Source of the DNA: Eshraghiella sp964414835
GTDB taxonomy: Bacteria > Bacillota > Clostridia > Lachnospirales > Lachnospiraceae
Assembly: GCA_964414835.1 (NCBI GenBank)
Contig: CAYPWY010000008.1
Location: forward strand, 26,092-90,091
Direction of reading: 5' to 3'
Length of the DNA stretch: 64,000 nt
In this document: piece after piece, positions 1 to 7,970 of the stretch
How positions within the stretch are numbered: the first letter of the stretch is position 1
Layout of the letters: the number at the start of each line of letters is the position of its first letter
The notes under the pieces: model-generated
What the model was told of the DNA's origin: nothing
The model's input: the letters and a program-made list of their open reading frames with translations, nothing else
Databases searched by the model: none
Program-made: the position numbers and the translations under genes

Positions 1-344
1 CTGGCTATCTGTTCAAACTTGGCTGTATCCGGCTCCACAGGCAAAACCTGTCCGCCTATTATTGAACCAACATTCTCGCCGTCTACTATAATATCCGATG
101 CAAAATCCATTAACCCTGCATGGCAATAATATACACCCTTACATTCGTTATCACACTTAATACAACGCCGGTTTCCCTCCGGGGAATTACGTGTATATTT
201 CATACAGAAATCCGTAAAATTACTTCCTTCTGTGATATAATTACCATCTTGATCCACTGCTATTGCAGCAAGCCCTGTAGCATCAGAAAACATATCCTGT
301 ATCTGCTGGAGCTTATCCATATCCATAAAATCTTTTAAATACAT
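1..344 (-). CDS. PocR-domain sensory protein, 5' part only
   Basis: Reading the minus strand from an ATG at 342-344 gives an open frame that runs off the left edge, so the C-terminus is not visible. A GGAGG lies just upstream of the start. The first 114 residues match the PocR sensory domain: a short helix, MDMDKLQQIQDMFSDATGLA, then an AIAVDQDGN strand, TEGSNFTDFC, a cysteine cluster (RRCIKCDNECKG, YYCHAGLMDF) and a glycine-rich strand (VGSIIGGQVLP). In known proteins this domain senses small molecules and is followed by histidine-kinase, AraC or GGDEF output modules. Which output follows here cannot be seen. Confidence 0.72.
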   Translation of the reverse strand, partial: MYLKDFMDMDKLQQIQDMFSDATGLAAIAVDQDGNYITEGSNFTDFCMKYTRNSPEGNRRCIKCDNECKGVYYCHAGLMDFASDIIVDGENVGSIIGGQVLPVEPDTAKFEQIA

Positions 345-730
345 ACTAAACCTCCGTACCGTCTTTATTAGTCAATCGGATGATATTCTTTTTTGAGTAT
401 AGCACTATTGCACAAAAAAGTCCACTCAAATATAAATTTTATGGTATTTTTAATGAATTTTCTGATATGTTTCGGATTTGTATGCACACTCCCAAAAAGC
501 ACAGGCTCCGGCTTGACCGTTTCAGTAATCAGGATATATAAACGGCGGCATATTCTGCCGCCTGCAAATGCCGTATATAATTATTTTACAAAAATGACAA
601 TATGTGATATAATGAGCGCAAGCGGGCGGGAGCAGGCGGCAGCCTATTCATCGCCAGCGGCGAATGTTGATTACAAGCTGTGCTTGTAATATAATGAGCG
701 CAAGCGGGCATTATAAGCCAACACTTTTAC
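345..730. other. Non-coding stretch with clustered short palindromes upstream of the tRNA
   Basis: No convincing gene is visible. The only long frame (393-689, plus) has no ribosome-binding site and a composition unlike its neighbours. The stretch holds several perfect small hairpins: GGCGGCA-TATTC-TGCCGCC at 544-562, TCGCC-AGC-GGCGA at 651-663, TTACAAGC-TGT-GCTTGTAA at 671-689, and ATAATG/CATTAT arms at 691-714. The PocR gene's promoter should also lie here; a TATACT is present around position 400 on the minus strand. Confidence 0.6.
607..709 (+). repeat. 21-bp direct repeat, two copies 82 bp apart
   Basis: The same 21 bases, containing AATGAGCGCAAGCGGGC, occur at 607-627 and 689-709, just before the tRNA. 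The second copy is inside a hairpin with ATAATG/CATTAT arms. Related AATGAGCG...CATT hairpins recur in the ATPase leader near 34.25-34.34 kb, so this may be a small palindromic repeat family. Confidence 0.6.
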
Positions 731-801
731 GCAGATATGGTTCATCGGTAGAACGCCGGCTTCCCAAGCCGGAAAGGCGGGTTCGATTCCCGTTATCTGC
801 T
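731..801 (+). tRNA. tRNA-Gly, anticodon CCC
   Basis: The 71-nt sequence folds as a standard cloverleaf. The acceptor GCAGATA pairs with TATCTGC, the D arm is GTTC/GAAC, the anticodon stem is CCGGC/GCCGG with loop TTCCCAA, the variable loop has 4 nt, and the T arm carries TTCGATT. The discriminator is T and CCA is not encoded. Anticodon CCC reads GGG glycine codons. Confidence 0.96.
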
Positions 802-855
802 TTTAGAAGCCATGTAAATTAAGGTTTTTTCGTGGTTCCAAAATTTAAGGTACTA

Positions 856-892
856 AAAAAGCTAATCAAGCGTATGTTTGGTTAGCTTTTTA
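856..892 (+). terminator. Rho-independent terminator after tRNA-Gly
   Basis: AAAAAGCTAA (856-865) pairs with TTAGCTTTTT (882-891), extended inward by CAA/TTG, and ends in a T-rich tail. The A-rich left arm means it could also end transcription coming from the minus strand. Confidence 0.8.
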
Positions 893-998
893 TTTTGCGA
901 CAAACTCAGGTATTTGATTGATAACCGCCGCTTTTTGGCTGATGTCTTTTCTGTTACAATGATAATGTTGTTCAGTGCACAAAATGCTCTGGCAGACC

Positions 999-1193
999 TT
1001 ATCTGTATTCCATAGAAATATCCAGAAAATCTCGTTTACCTTCAATATAATCCGCATATACAATTTCGGGCTCCCTGCCATGATATACCCGGCACAGACC
1101 GCAGACTTCACAATCGCCTTTACATTGGAATATTTGTCTTATAAATATTTCTCTTTCTTCTCTTGTAGAATTTTCTATTTCGGGAGGTCTCAT
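999..1193 (-). CDS. Cysteine-rich microprotein (paralogue of the preceding gene)
   Basis: A 64-residue protein with a tight cysteine cluster, FQCKGDCEVCGLC (Cys-X3-Cys-X2-Cys-X2-Cys), near its middle and the ending DYIEGKRDFLDISMEYR. It aligns end to end with the protein encoded just upstream at 1201-1419: both start with about 8 variable residues, then (S/T)T(K/R)E(E/Q)R, then QCxGxCxxCxxC, then YIxGxxxLxxxxxxYR. That alignment decides the start at 1193. A longer frame from 1238 is possible but would overlap the upstream gene. The spacing of the two genes implies co-transcription. The cysteines suggest metal or Fe-S binding, which is inference. I do not recognise a named family. Confidence 0.68.
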   Translation of the reverse strand: MRPPEIENSTREEREIFIRQIFQCKGDCEVCGLCRVYHGREPEIVYADYIEGKRDFLDISMEYR

Positions 1194-1200
1194 ATTGCTG

Positions 1201-1419
1201 CTAACGTACCTTTCCTGTATTGGCGCGATACTGCTCATTCAGTTCCCGCAGTTCCTTTTCTCCATTTATATAAGGTTCATAAAAAGCATCCACTGAGCCT
1301 CCGCCCAGATTGTCACATCCGTTACAGAAATCACAGGCTCCTCCGCACTGCGTAAGACCCTGCTGTACAATCTGCATCCGTTGTTCTTTCGTGGTATCTT
1401 TAATCAAGATGGAATCCAT
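1201..1419 (-). CDS. Cysteine-rich microprotein
   Basis: A 72-residue soluble protein starting MDSILIKDTTKEQR, with the cysteine motif TQCGGACDFCNGCDN and the tail YEPYINGEKELRELNEQYR. A GGGAG motif precedes the ATG. It has no signal peptide or membrane segment. The protein from 999-1193 has the same layout and conserved cysteines, so the two arose by tandem duplication and probably form one transcript, with the downstream start 8 nt after this stop. The four cysteines in CxGxCxxCxxC could hold a zinc ion or an Fe-S cluster. Function is unknown, and the gene would be missed by annotation with a high length cut-off. Confidence 0.72.
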   Translation of the reverse strand: MDSILIKDTTKEQRMQIVQQGLTQCGGACDFCNGCDNLGGGSVDAFYEPYINGEKELRELNEQYRANTGKVR

Positions 1420-1494
1420 ATGTCCAAATCTCCCTTTTCTGTTTTAAGCACAATAAAATATAAAACATCCTGTGCATACAATAATTCATTCCGA

Positions 1495-1896
1495 TTACGC
1501 CTGTATATTCAACAGGCTGGCCGGCTCAACCAGACTATAATACTGATACTTTCTGCTCTGCGGTGACGCAGCCTCTGCATATTCCTCTATCAGCGCCATA
1601 ACAGCTTCCGGTTTAATCCCCACCACAACATCACTGTTCACCTTGTTGGAATGCATTTCCGATATTAACGAAGCAATACGCTTTCTGTAATCTTCATCAA
1701 CCGTAATCGGCGCCTGGGTAATTTCAATATTTTTATGAAAAATCCGGCGTACCGGAGCGTCCAGTATAAGGTTCCTGTATGTTTTGACAAAACATTCCAT
1801 ATCATAGTCCGCCAAAAACAAAAGGTCATTTAACGTGAGAGAATACCTTTTATGAATTCTGATGTATAAGTTTTTTAATCTTTTTTCTTTCTTCAT
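1495..1896 (-). CDS. Hypothetical protein, 133 aa
   Basis: The start ATG at 1894-1896 follows a perfect AAGGAGG, and the longer frame up to 2004 has no ribosome-binding site, so 1896 is chosen. The protein begins with a very basic stretch (MKKEKRLKNLYIRIHKRY), continues with a helix rich in Leu and Asp (LTLNDLLFLADYDMECF), and is predicted to be cytoplasmic and mostly helical. No catalytic motif or known family is recognised. It lies between the cysteine-microprotein pair and enolase, all on the minus strand, but the enolase terminator separates it from eno, so it is probably expressed on its own. Confidence 0.6.
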   Translation of the reverse strand: MKKEKRLKNLYIRIHKRYSLTLNDLLFLADYDMECFVKTYRNLILDAPVRRIFHKNIEITQAPITVDEDYRKRIASLISEMHSNKVNSDVVVGIKPEAVMALIEEYAEAASPQSRKYQYYSLVEPASLLNIQA

Positions 1897-2083
1897 AACG
1901 CACCTCCTTATGTGCGCGCCTTTGGTTATATAATATATTTCGGAAAAAAAATGAATTTTCATAAGTGTGTAATTAGAATTATCAGAAAATATCATTTGAT
2001 ACAAGATTGTCCGCAGCAGTTTTTGGCTCAGCAGTAACGGCAGTATGCTATTTGCCCAGCAGGTGGAATTTTTTACATAACCG

Positions 2084-2122
2084 AAAAGCCTGCGGCACTC
2101 CGTAAGACTGCCCCAGGCTTTG
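2084..2122 (-). terminator. Terminator after eno
   Basis: On the minus strand AAAGCCTG and GGCA pair with TGCC and CAGGCTTTT, giving a long GC-rich stem followed by a T-run, about 35 nt past the eno stop codon. Confidence 0.85.
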
Positions 2123-2156
2123 TTAAATCTTAATTATATTTTAGCGAATCTAATCA

Positions 2157-3455
2157 TTAAGAACGCTTTACATGAAATGCTCCGATTCCAGGATATACAC
2201 TGTTTTCGCCAAGCTCTTCCTCAATTCTCAACAGCTGGTTGTATTTAGCAACACGCTCTGAACGGCTCGGCGCTCCGGTCTTAATCTGACATGTGTTGAG
2301 CGCAACTGCAAGGTCCGCAATAGTCGTGTCAGCCGTTTCTCCTGAACGATGTGAAGAGATTGCCGTATATCCGGCATTATGAGCCATTTTGATGGCTTCA
2401 AGAGTTTCGGAAACAGAGCCAATCTGGTTCAATTTAATCAATATGGAATTTCCGCATCCAAGCTCGATTCCCTTCTTTAATCTTTCTGTATTTGTAACAA
2501 ATAAATCATCACCTACAAGCTGGACCTTATCACCAAGCTCTTTAGTAAGTCTCTGCCAGCCTTCCCAGTCCTCTTCATCCAATGCATCCTCAATGGAAAT
2601 AATCGGATATTTTTCTACCAATCCCTTCCAATGTGCAATCAATTCATCTGATGTGAATTTTATTTTTGCCTTCGGAAGAACGTACTCGCCTTTCTTCTCT
2701 CCCTTCCATTCGCTGGAAGCAGCATCCATGGCAATCATGAAATCTCTGCCCGGTTCATATCCGGCATTCTTTACGGCCTCCAATATGTATTGAATGGCTT
2801 CCTCGTCGCTGGCAAGGTCAGGAGCAAATCCGCCCTCATCGCCTACTGAGGTTGCAAGTCCTTTAGATTTTAACAAGGCAGCCAGTGAGTGGAATACTTC
2901 TGCACACCAGCGAAGCGCCTCTTTAAAGCTCGGTGCTCCCACCGGCATAATCATAAACTCCTGTACATCAACCGTATTGGCTGCATGGGCACCGCCATTT
3001 AAAATATTCATCATCGGAACAGGAAGTCTGTTTCCTGAAATTCCTCCTAAGAATCTGTACAGCGGAATATCCAATGCTATGGAAGCGGCTCTTGCTGCTG
3101 CAATAGATACTGCAAGTATTGCATTGGCGCCAAGCTTTGATTTGTCCTTTGTGCCGTCCGCCTGAATCATGGCTCTGTCTACCGCATATATATCCGATGC
3201 GTCAAGTCCATGTACAGCATCATTGATAATTGTGTTTATATTTTCAACTGCCTTGGTAACACCTTTTCCCAAGTACCTGCTTTTATCACCATCTCTAAGC
3301 TCCAATGCTTCAAATTCACCGGTGGATGCACCGCTTGGAGCAGTTCCTCTTCCCACACTTCCATCGGCAAGTATTACTTCCGCCTCTACGGTAGGATTGC
3401 CTCTGGAGTCGAGAATTTCTCTTCCATACACTTTTTCAATCTGTAAATAATTCAT
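2157..3455 (-). CDS. eno: Enolase (phosphopyruvate hydratase)
   Basis: A cytoplasmic glycolytic enzyme that interconverts 2-phosphoglycerate and phosphoenolpyruvate. Its 432 residues are full length for the family. All key residues are visible: Mg ligands Asp244 (MDAASSEW), Glu289 (SIEDALDEEDW) and Asp316 (GDDLFVTN), acid/base pair Glu207 (GDEGGF) and Lys341 (KLNQIGSVSET), and the substrate-binding SSHRSGETADTTIADL at about 367-382. Start is ATG with GGAGG 9 nt upstream. It is monocistronic, with its own promoter at 3602-3631 and terminator at 2084-2122. A 9-bp hairpin (3492-3516) lies in its leader. A palindrome shared with the ABC operon covers the expected start of transcription. Confidence 0.98.
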   Translation of the reverse strand: MNYLQIEKVYGREILDSRGNPTVEAEVILADGSVGRGTAPSGASTGEFEALELRDGDKSRYLGKGVTKAVENINTIINDAVHGLDASDIYAVDRAMIQADGTKDKSKLGANAILAVSIAAARAASIALDIPLYRFLGGISGNRLPVPMMNILNGGAHAANTVDVQEFMIMPVGAPSFKEALRWCAEVFHSLAALLKSKGLATSVGDEGGFAPDLASDEEAIQYILEAVKNAGYEPGRDFMIAMDAASSEWKGEKKGEYVLPKAKIKFTSDELIAHWKGLVEKYPIISIEDALDEEDWEGWQRLTKELGDKVQLVGDDLFVTNTERLKKGIELGCGNSILIKLNQIGSVSETLEAIKMAHNAGYTAISSHRSGETADTTIADLAVALNTCQIKTGAPSRSERVAKYNQLLRIEEELGENSVYPGIGAFHVKRS

Positions 3456-3577
3456 TGTTGTTGAACCTCCATTCTTTTAATGGTTCTCCTTACCGGAAGG
3501 AAAACCGCCTTCCGGTTATGCAAATATTATATTCAGCAGCTATAATATATGCAAAGGAGCCCACATGATTTACACAT

Positions 3578-3595
3578 GGTTAGTTAAAGCTAACC
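3578..3595. promoter_or_regulatory. Palindromic operator at the eno promoter
   Basis: GGTTAGTTAAAGCTAACC is a near-palindrome starting 7 bp downstream of the eno -10 box, so it covers the expected transcription start. Its arms match the palindrome at 7254-7271 in front of the ABC transporter genes. A repressor bound here would block eno transcription. Which protein binds is not shown by sequence; the nearby TetR is the obvious candidate. Confidence 0.55.
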
Positions 3596-3601
3596 GAAGA
3601 A

Positions 3602-3631
3602 AGTATAGCATGGCGCTATTTGCACAGTCAA
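3602..3631 (-). promoter_or_regulatory. Sigma-A promoter of eno
   Basis: On the minus strand TTGACT (3626-3631) and TATACT (3602-3607) are separated by 18 bp. Both are near consensus. Confidence 0.75.
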
Positions 3632-3663
3632 CAAACATAAGTAATAATAATTCTCATTAAGAA

Positions 3664-5406
3664 CTACTGCACAGACTCCAATGCCCAATTACTGCTTTCC
3701 GTCTGGAGCTTGACCATATGTGTATAGATTCCGTCTTTTTTATACAGCTCTTCCGGTGTTCCCTGCTCTGCTACCGTTCCGTCGGCAAGTACAACTATCT
3801 TATCCGCACCTGCCACCGTACGCATTCTGTGGGCAATAATCAAAACCGTCTTATTTTGAATAAGTCTTGACAATGCTGACTGTATAAGAGTCTCATTCTC
3901 CACGTCCAATGAAGCCGTAGCTTCATCAAGCAGAATAACCGGTGCGTCTTTCAGGAAAGCTCTGGCTATGGATATTCTCTGCCGCTCACCTCCTGACAAT
4001 TCGCAGCCGTTCTCACCTATCATACTGTTCCATTTGTCAGGAAGCTTTTCTGCAAATTCATCTACATTGGCAAGTCTTGCAGCCGCCAAAACCTCCTGAT
4101 TCGTAGCGTCTTTTTTACCGATACGGATATTTTCCATAATAGTATTATCAAAAAGCGTAACATCCTGAAATACAATAGAGTAAAGAGACATCAGCGTTTC
4201 AGGCTCAACAGCTGACACATCCATACCGCCTACTGTGATTTTGCCTTTGTCAATATCCCAGAACCTTGCAGCAAGACGTGACACAGTCGTTTTTCCTCCG
4301 CCGGAAGGGCCTACCAATGCAGTAACCTCTCCCTGTTTGGCAGTAAATGAAACATCCTTCAATACTGTTTCACCATCGTTATAGGAAAATCCCACATGTT
4401 CAAACTCAATGTCGCAGCCGTCATTGGAAAGTCCGCTGACTCCTGTTTGAACAGGATGGTCCAGAATTTCATTCATTCTGGCTATATTGGTGCGGCTTGA
4501 GATAATCGCTGCCAGATTTTGCAAGGCTGACTGCAGCGGGTCATAAAAACGGGAAACAACCAGCAGGAATATGAAAAAAGTAAGTACATCAAGGCTTCCT
4601 TTTATTAACAGTATGGAACCAACAAGTGCAACCGTGGCAATTCCAAGCTTTAAAATCATCTGGGCTGATACCACAAACACAGCCGTTCCGATTTCAGATA
4701 TAAATGCACGCTTTTCAACCTTCTTAATTTTTTTATCCAGTCCTTCAAGATAAGCCGGCTCGGCGTTATTCGCCTTCAAATCCCTCATTGTCTCTATGCA
4801 TTCCTGAATACCGTCGGCACATTCCATTTTTGCTTCCATCTGTCTTCTGTTGAGTTTTTCCTGAACCTTTGCTGAGAATCCCACAATGGCAAAAGCAATA
4901 GGCATTACCCACAATGACGCCAACGCCAGTCTCCAGTCATAGAAAAACAAGACTATGGCAATCAGCACCGTGGATATAATGGAGCCTGCCAGCTCCGGGA
5001 CAAAATGGGAAAATGCCGTTTCCAAAAACGCACAATCCGCCATAATTGTACTTGTCAAATCAGCCAAGTCCTTTTTGCCAAAGAAAGACAACGGCAGCTT
5101 TCTCAATTTCTCGGCAAGGGTAATCCGGCGCACCCCGCTTTCAACATAAGTAGCCAGATACGTGGAATTATACTGGAACCATGTTGTCAGCAACACAAGC
5201 CCCAGCGCAATCACACAGCCGGCAATATAAAATATGATTTTATCACTATGAACTCCGCCGTTTATCATATCTTTTACAAGAATATATAAAAGACTTACGG
5301 GAAATATGAACGCTATATTCTGCAGTGCACATGCAATACAACCTTTAATCAGGTCTTTTGCACCCTGCCTTGACAGGGCAAATCTTCTTTGGATTTTTTC
5401 AATCAT
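3664..5406 (-). CDS. ABC transporter, fused permease-ATPase, second half of a heterodimer
   Basis: A 580-residue protein with about six membrane helices in the first 310 residues and a nucleotide-binding domain after about 330: Walker A GPSGGGKTT (366-374), signature LSGGERQR (470-477), Walker B VILLDEATASLD ending at Glu495, and switch His526 (IAHRMRT). It is the type IV exporter fold. GGAGGG before the ATG overlaps the end of the upstream half-transporter gene (4-nt gap), so the pair is translationally coupled and probably a heterodimer. The partner's DEATAFADPDNE motif recalls the YbtPQ/IrtAB siderophore-importer branch, so import cannot be excluded. Substrate unknown. It sits under a TetR-type regulator, as drug or heme exporters often do. 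Confidence 0.88.
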   Translation of the reverse strand: MIEKIQRRFALSRQGAKDLIKGCIACALQNIAFIFPVSLLYILVKDMINGGVHSDKIIFYIAGCVIALGLVLLTTWFQYNSTYLATYVESGVRRITLAEKLRKLPLSFFGKKDLADLTSTIMADCAFLETAFSHFVPELAGSIISTVLIAIVLFFYDWRLALASLWVMPIAFAIVGFSAKVQEKLNRRQMEAKMECADGIQECIETMRDLKANNAEPAYLEGLDKKIKKVEKRAFISEIGTAVFVVSAQMILKLGIATVALVGSILLIKGSLDVLTFFIFLLVVSRFYDPLQSALQNLAAIISSRTNIARMNEILDHPVQTGVSGLSNDGCDIEFEHVGFSYNDGETVLKDVSFTAKQGEVTALVGPSGGGKTTVSRLAARFWDIDKGKITVGGMDVSAVEPETLMSLYSIVFQDVTLFDNTIMENIRIGKKDATNQEVLAAARLANVDEFAEKLPDKWNSMIGENGCELSGGERQRISIARAFLKDAPVILLDEATASLDVENETLIQSALSRLIQNKTVLIIAHRMRTVAGADKIVVLADGTVAEQGTPEELYKKDGIYTHMVKLQTESSNWALESVQ

Positions 5407-5410
5407 TTTT

Positions 5411-7180
5411 TCAGCCCTCCTTTACAACCTTCCACTGAACGGAAGTCTGATAATCTTTCCACATCTTTGCAAACAATCCGTCTTTTTCGCAAAGCTCATT
5501 CCTTTTGCCGGACTCCACAATTTTCCCGTTATCCAGAACATATATGCAGTCGGCGTTTGCCACCGTGGAAAGCCTGTGTGCAATCATAATAACCGTTTTT
5601 CCTTTTGCAAGCTCATCAAAAGCTGCCTGTACTCTGGCTTCATTATCAGGGTCGGCAAAAGCGGTTGCTTCGTCCAAAATAATGATTGGCGTGTTCTTCA
5701 GCATTGCTCTGGCAATGGCAATTCGCTGCTGCTCGCCTCCTGACAGGAAAACTCCGTCTCCGCCGATTACGGTATCCACACCTTTCGGAAATTTTTCAAT
5801 AATATCCATACATTGTGCTGACTTTAATGCTTCTATGACCTGTTCTCTTGTGGCATCGGGCTTTCCCATACGCACATTGTCAAAAATAGAGGCTTTAATC
5901 AGCCGGCTGTTCTGGAACACAAACGAGACTTTGTTCATCAACTCTGCCTTATGGATGTCTTTTACATCCACGCCGCCTATTTTTACGCTGCCTCTCTGCG
6001 GGTCAAAGAATCGTGGTATTATATTAGCCAATGTGGATTTTCCTCCTCCTGAAGGCCCCACTAAGGCTATTGTCTGCCCTGCCTCCACACGCAGCGAAAC
6101 ATCCTTCAGTACATCATTTTCACCGTCATAGCTGAACCATACATTGGAAAGCTCTACTGAAGAATCCTCCGGTTCCTGCGGATTGCTGCTTTCAGAAAGA
6201 GGATTTGATGTCAGCACGCTGTCAATCCTTTTCAACGCATCGGCAACAATCATCTCATTCTCACTCATAAACATTATCTTAGTCAGCGTAAGAGAAATAA
6301 CGGGTGTGATAATAATATAGAACAGCAAATTCAGTAAAAACTCATTTGTAATACCATTTCTGGTAAAAATCAGCGCTCCTGCTATCAGAAATGCAAAAAC
6401 ACTGTTGATTGCCATTGTACAAAACATCATCGGCATACGCAGCTCTTTGGTATATTCAATAACCCATTTTCCGTAGTTGTCTATAGCGGCCTTGAACTTC
6501 TTAAATGAAAATACGGTCTGCCCAAAGGTTTTAACCACAGGGACTCCGCGCACATACTCAACAGCTTCATTTGACATATCCGCCAATGAATCCTGATATT
6601 CCTTCATCTTCTGTGCCATCCTTTTACCGGTCATACTCATCATAATGAGAAAACCTAAAACTACGGGAACAAGGCTCAGCAAGCCCAGACGCCAGTCGAA
6701 GACAAACAATAAAACAAGCAGCCCTATAGGTGTTGCAACAGCACCGGCTTTATCAGGAAGCTGGTGCGCCAGATATGTCTCCGTAGCGGCGCTTGACTCA
6801 TTGACGATTTTTCTTAATTTGCCGCTGCCGAAGCCTTCAACAAAGCCCAGAGGCATTTTGGCAATATGATGCATGGTAATGCTGCGCAGATTGGCCGCAA
6901 CACGAAAAGCGGCAACATGGGAGCACATCAAAGCAGCAACATAAATAAATATGGCAAGCAGACCAAACAGCACTGCCATCCATCCATAATGTGGAAGCTT
7001 TTCAGCATTGGCAAAGTCCGGCGCCGCCTCAATGACATCCTTGAGAATACGCCAGATGTACCAGAACGGAACAAGCGCAGCCAATGCGCTTAATGCTGAC
7101 AGAGCCCATGATGCATATGTTAAAAACCTATGATTCCCGGCATATCCCATCAGCCTTGATAAATTAGATTGTTTTTTCAA
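5411..7180 (-). CDS. ABC transporter, fused permease-ATPase, first half of a heterodimer
   Basis: A 589-residue half-transporter. An AAGGAGG lies 8 nt before a TTG codon at 7178-7180, which is therefore the likely start; the longer frame from 7204 would place that site inside the gene. About six membrane helices precede the ATPase domain. Walker A GPSGGGKST begins near 375, the signature LSGGEQQR near 479, Walker B IIILDEATAFADPDNE near 499, and switch His535. The D-loop reads AFADPDNE instead of the usual ASLD, a form I associate with YbtPQ-type transporters. It is co-transcribed with the next gene and follows tetR. A palindromic operator lies just upstream at 7254-7271. Confidence 0.87.
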   Translation of the reverse strand: MKKQSNLSRLMGYAGNHRFLTYASWALSALSALAALVPFWYIWRILKDVIEAAPDFANAEKLPHYGWMAVLFGLLAIFIYVAALMCSHVAAFRVAANLRSITMHHIAKMPLGFVEGFGSGKLRKIVNESSAATETYLAHQLPDKAGAVATPIGLLVLLFVFDWRLGLLSLVPVVLGFLIMMSMTGKRMAQKMKEYQDSLADMSNEAVEYVRGVPVVKTFGQTVFSFKKFKAAIDNYGKWVIEYTKELRMPMMFCTMAINSVFAFLIAGALIFTRNGITNEFLLNLLFYIIITPVISLTLTKIMFMSENEMIVADALKRIDSVLTSNPLSESSNPQEPEDSSVELSNVWFSYDGENDVLKDVSLRVEAGQTIALVGPSGGGKSTLANIIPRFFDPQRGSVKIGGVDVKDIHKAELMNKVSFVFQNSRLIKASIFDNVRMGKPDATREQVIEALKSAQCMDIIEKFPKGVDTVIGGDGVFLSGGEQQRIAIARAMLKNTPIIILDEATAFADPDNEARVQAAFDELAKGKTVIMIAHRLSTVANADCIYVLDNGKIVESGKRNELCEKDGLFAKMWKDYQTSVQWKVVKEG

Positions 7181-7253
7181 AGTAATAAACCTCCTTACAA
7201 TCAATCTGTATGATATTGAAGCCGCTGCAGTCGGCTTCTGATACCCTTACTTT

Positions 7254-7271
7254 GGTTAGTTGTAACTAACC
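7254..7271. promoter_or_regulatory. Palindromic operator before the ABC genes
   Basis: GGTTAGTTGTAACTAACC has 8-bp perfect arms. On the minus strand it follows a TATATT-like -10 box by about 7 bp, the same geometry as the eno operator at 3578-3595. It lies between tetR and the transporter genes, as expected of a TetR-family target. Confidence 0.65.
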
Positions 7272-7284
7272 TGTCATTAAAAAT

Positions 7285-7319
7285 ATAATAGAAAGTACAT
7301 TCTGATGACTTTCTATTAT
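7285..7319 (-). terminator. Terminator-like hairpin after tetR
   Basis: ATAATAGAAAGT (7285-7296) and ACTTTCTATTAT (7308-7319) form a perfect 12-bp stem, followed on the minus strand by an ATTTTTAA tail. It probably separates tetR from the ABC genes, at least in part, so that the transporter depends on its own promoter. Confidence 0.65.
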
Positions 7320-7335
7320 TATGAATTACAAGGCA

Positions 7336-7953
7336 TTACTGCCCCATAATTTTCATCCAGCCTGCGGTATAAAATTCCCTGAGTTCGTCAAGATATATTT
7401 CCGCCTGCTCAAGCGGCATTTCATGAATAATCAGTTCAAAATAGGCATTGAACATTCCCGTAATCAGAATATGCTCAAGCCTTGAATCAATAGGCGGCGA
7501 CGGGTGTCCAAGACTTTCCAGCACTGCCTGATAATCATGCGTTCCCTTAATTTCCACTTCCACCATTTCATCAATCATGCCTGCATACCGTGTTCCTTCA
7601 GAGCAGCAAAGCAACAGCTTAAATGAATCTAAATTCTCATAGGCATAAAGCAGCATATCGTGCATACACTGTCCGCTGATACTGCTCATATTATCAGGCT
7701 GTTCCTGCGGCGGCAGCTTGGCAAAGCTTTCCTGAGCTTCACGGTATGTACTCATGAGTGTTTCATACTGTTCTTTCACAAGTGCATCAAAAAGAGCTTC
7801 CTTGCTGTCATAGTAGCCGTAAAAAGCACCGGTAGTTACGCCCGCCGTTTTTACGATATTCCGCAAGGAAGCCGATTTAAAACCTTTTTCGAGAAATTCA
7901 GTTTTGGCAGCAGCGTGAATCATATCCAATGTTGTCTGTTTAGCATCACTCAT
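7336..7953 (-). CDS. TetR-family transcriptional repressor
   Basis: A 205-residue protein with the TetR N-terminal helix-turn-helix at about residues 10-55: ILxxA-like MIHAAAKTEFLEKGFKSASLRNIVKTAGVT, then the TGAFYGYYDSKEALFDAL segment diagnostic of the family. The C-terminal two thirds form the ligand-binding helical domain and carry no named signature. AAGGAGG precedes the ATG. It is the first gene of a set followed by the two half-transporters and most likely represses them. Its own promoter (7993-8021) overlaps tandem palindromes that suggest autoregulation. The inducer is unknown. Confidence 0.9.
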   Translation of the reverse strand: MSDAKQTTLDMIHAAAKTEFLEKGFKSASLRNIVKTAGVTTGAFYGYYDSKEALFDALVKEQYETLMSTYREAQESFAKLPPQEQPDNMSSISGQCMHDMLLYAYENLDSFKLLLCCSEGTRYAGMIDEMVEVEIKGTHDYQAVLESLGHPSPPIDSRLEHILITGMFNAYFELIIHEMPLEQAEIYLDELREFYTAGWMKIMGQ

Positions 7954-7970
7954 CTGTCGCGCCTCCTTGT

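Noticed and set aside
393..689. 98-codon plus-strand frame upstream of the tRNA
   Set aside because: No ribosome-binding site, poor composition, and it runs through several perfect hairpins and a direct repeat.
731..801. Integration site of a mobile element at tRNA-Gly
   Set aside because: No integrase gene and no repeat of the tRNA 3' end is seen in the window; a terminator directly follows.
890..1111. 73-codon minus-strand frame
   Set aside because: It overlaps the tRNA terminator and the cysteine-microprotein gene, which has a paralogue and so is real.
975..1355. 126-codon plus-strand frame over the microprotein genes
   Set aside because: Antisense to two conserved paralogous genes; no ribosome-binding site.
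2389..3450. Several plus-strand frames opposite enolase
   Set aside because: Shadows of a fully conserved gene; no start signals.
5505..6131. 208-codon plus-strand frame opposite the ABC transporter
   Set aside because: Antisense shadow of the conserved ATPase domain.
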